The translations under genes were made by a program, and so were the position numbers. The notes beneath the pieces are model-generated. The model had not been told where the DNA came from. It did no database searches and worked only from the letters and a program-made list of their open reading frames with translations. Positions 49,856 to 50,394 of a stretch of 50,394 nucleotides of DNA are shown piece by piece. The DNA is from Yersinia thracica (GTDB taxonomy: Bacteria > Pseudomonadota > Gammaproteobacteria > Enterobacterales > Enterobacteriaceae): assembly GCF_902170565.1 (NCBI RefSeq), contig NZ_CABHXX010000120.1, positions 1 to 50,394 of the forward strand, given 5' to 3'. Within the stretch, counting starts at the first letter, position 1; each line of letters starts with the position of its first letter.

Positions 49856-50394
49856 ATGATAAGAAAAAAATTCTCGCTCACATTATTTTCGTTAGTTTCA
49901 ATATTAAGTTTTGATGTGTTTTCTGATAATCCAAAAGTTTGTTTTTTCATTGATGAATATTATCAGGGTGAATCTCTTTGTACTACAGAGGGTAATGCTA
50001 TTAATGATTTACCTATTAAGTGGAATGATCGTATCTCATCAATTTCTGTTTCTCATGGATTGGTTGTTTCTGTTTTTAAAGATATTAACTTTTCTGGTAG
50101 AACATATACATTGAAAGATAATGTAGAGTCATTGTCATCCCCACGCTGGGCAGATTTAGATGATGATATTAGTTCCTTTAAGGTCAGAAGCGCCGCGTGT
50201 TTTTATGAACTTGATGCGTTTTCTGGTAACTCGTTTTGTTTGTCCGGTAATGAGAGTTTAGATCTTTATCATGCCAGCGACCCTGCCGACCGGAGGTATC
50301 ATATTGTTAATACATTTAATGACAGTATTAGTTCTATAAAGCTACCACCAGATACTCAAGTGACTATTTATGAAGATGATAATTACACTGGGAG
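49856..50394 (+). CDS. Secreted beta/gamma-crystallin protein, 3' truncated by window end
   Basis: The reading frame starts at ATG 49856 with GGAGG five bases upstream and runs off the window after 179 codons. A signal peptide (MIRKKFSLTLFSLVSILSFD, cleaved near VFS) is followed by beta/gamma-crystallin Greek-key motifs (VCFFIDEYYQGESLC, VVSVFKDINFSGRTYTL, ACFYELDAFSGNSFCL). Each pair ends in a calcium-binding NDxxSS-type motif: WNDRISSI, DDDISSF and FNDSISSI. It is the type described from Y. pestis as Yersinia crystallin. The gene is AT-rich relative to pbpC and is preceded by 230 bp of AT-rich spacer. Its role is unknown. Confidence 0.88.
   Translation, partial: MIRKKFSLTLFSLVSILSFDVFSDNPKVCFFIDEYYQGESLCTTEGNAINDLPIKWNDRISSISVSHGLVVSVFKDINFSGRTYTLKDNVESLSSPRWADLDDDISSFKVRSAACFYELDAFSGNSFCLSGNESLDLYHASDPADRRYHIVNTFNDSISSIKLPPDTQVTIYEDDNYTG

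Overview
The window is chromosomal DNA of an enterobacterium, almost certainly a Yersinia. The gene order (yfhB-tadA-mltF-purL-glmY-glrK-qseG-glrR-glnB, hmp-glyA-hcaT-csiE, suhB-trmJ-iscRSUA-hscBA-fdx-iscX-pepB-sseB, yfhM-pbpC) is the E. coli 55-57 min backbone. Yersinia-type additions are a glutamine-dependent NAD synthetase beside glnB, ERIC repeats carrying the long insertion reported in yersiniae, and a beta/gamma-crystallin gene of the Yersinia-crystallin type. The species cannot be fixed from the sequence alone. Most of the window is conserved core genome. No prophage, complete IS, CRISPR array, tRNA or rRNA was seen.

Layout. 0.3-5.8 kb: a small Ner/Nlp-like DNA-binding protein, MurQ, the phosphatase PgpC/YfhB, a DUF2157 membrane protein, the tRNA deaminase TadA and the lytic transglycosylase MltF. 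5.9-10.5 kb: purL behind a PurR box, then an AT-rich gene for a small secreted protein with an eight-base homopolymer in its coding region. 10.8-15.6 kb: a very clear GlrR/IHF/sigma-54 control region (three TGTC-N10-GACA boxes, an IHF site, a -24/-12 promoter) in front of the sRNA gene glmY, then glrK-qseG-glrR. 15.6-17.6 kb: nadE(Gln)-glnB, 14 nt apart. 17.9-19.3 kb: a minus-strand pair resembling YhfZ/YhfY. 19.7-25.1 kb: hmp with an NsrR box, glyA with a PurR box, hcaT and csiE. 25.2-26.9 kb: a DUF1007 protein plus a NicO-family metal transporter (ZevAB-like). 27.1-34.8 kb: suhB, trmJ and the complete isc operon with tandem IscR type 1 boxes. 35.0-37.3 kb: pepB and sseB. 37.4-41.7 kb: a 1448-residue autotransporter with a coiled-coil N-terminal half. 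42.2-49.6 kb: the alpha-2-macroglobulin lipoprotein YfhM and PBP1C. 49.9 kb to the end: a truncated secreted crystallin.

How parts work together. GlrK/GlrR with QseG drive glmY, which in enterobacteria controls GlmZ and glucosamine-6-phosphate synthase and so envelope precursor supply. MurQ, MltF, YfhM and PbpC are also cell-wall functions. The isc operon is a self-regulated Fe-S assembly line. Five ERIC-type elements in three size classes sit between genes, mostly at convergent ends, and account for most of the small intergenic shadow ORFs. The points most worth a second look are the expanded region between glmY and glrK, the nadE-glnB linkage, the coiled-coil autotransporter, the pbpC ribosome-site hairpin, and the homopolymer in the small secreted protein.
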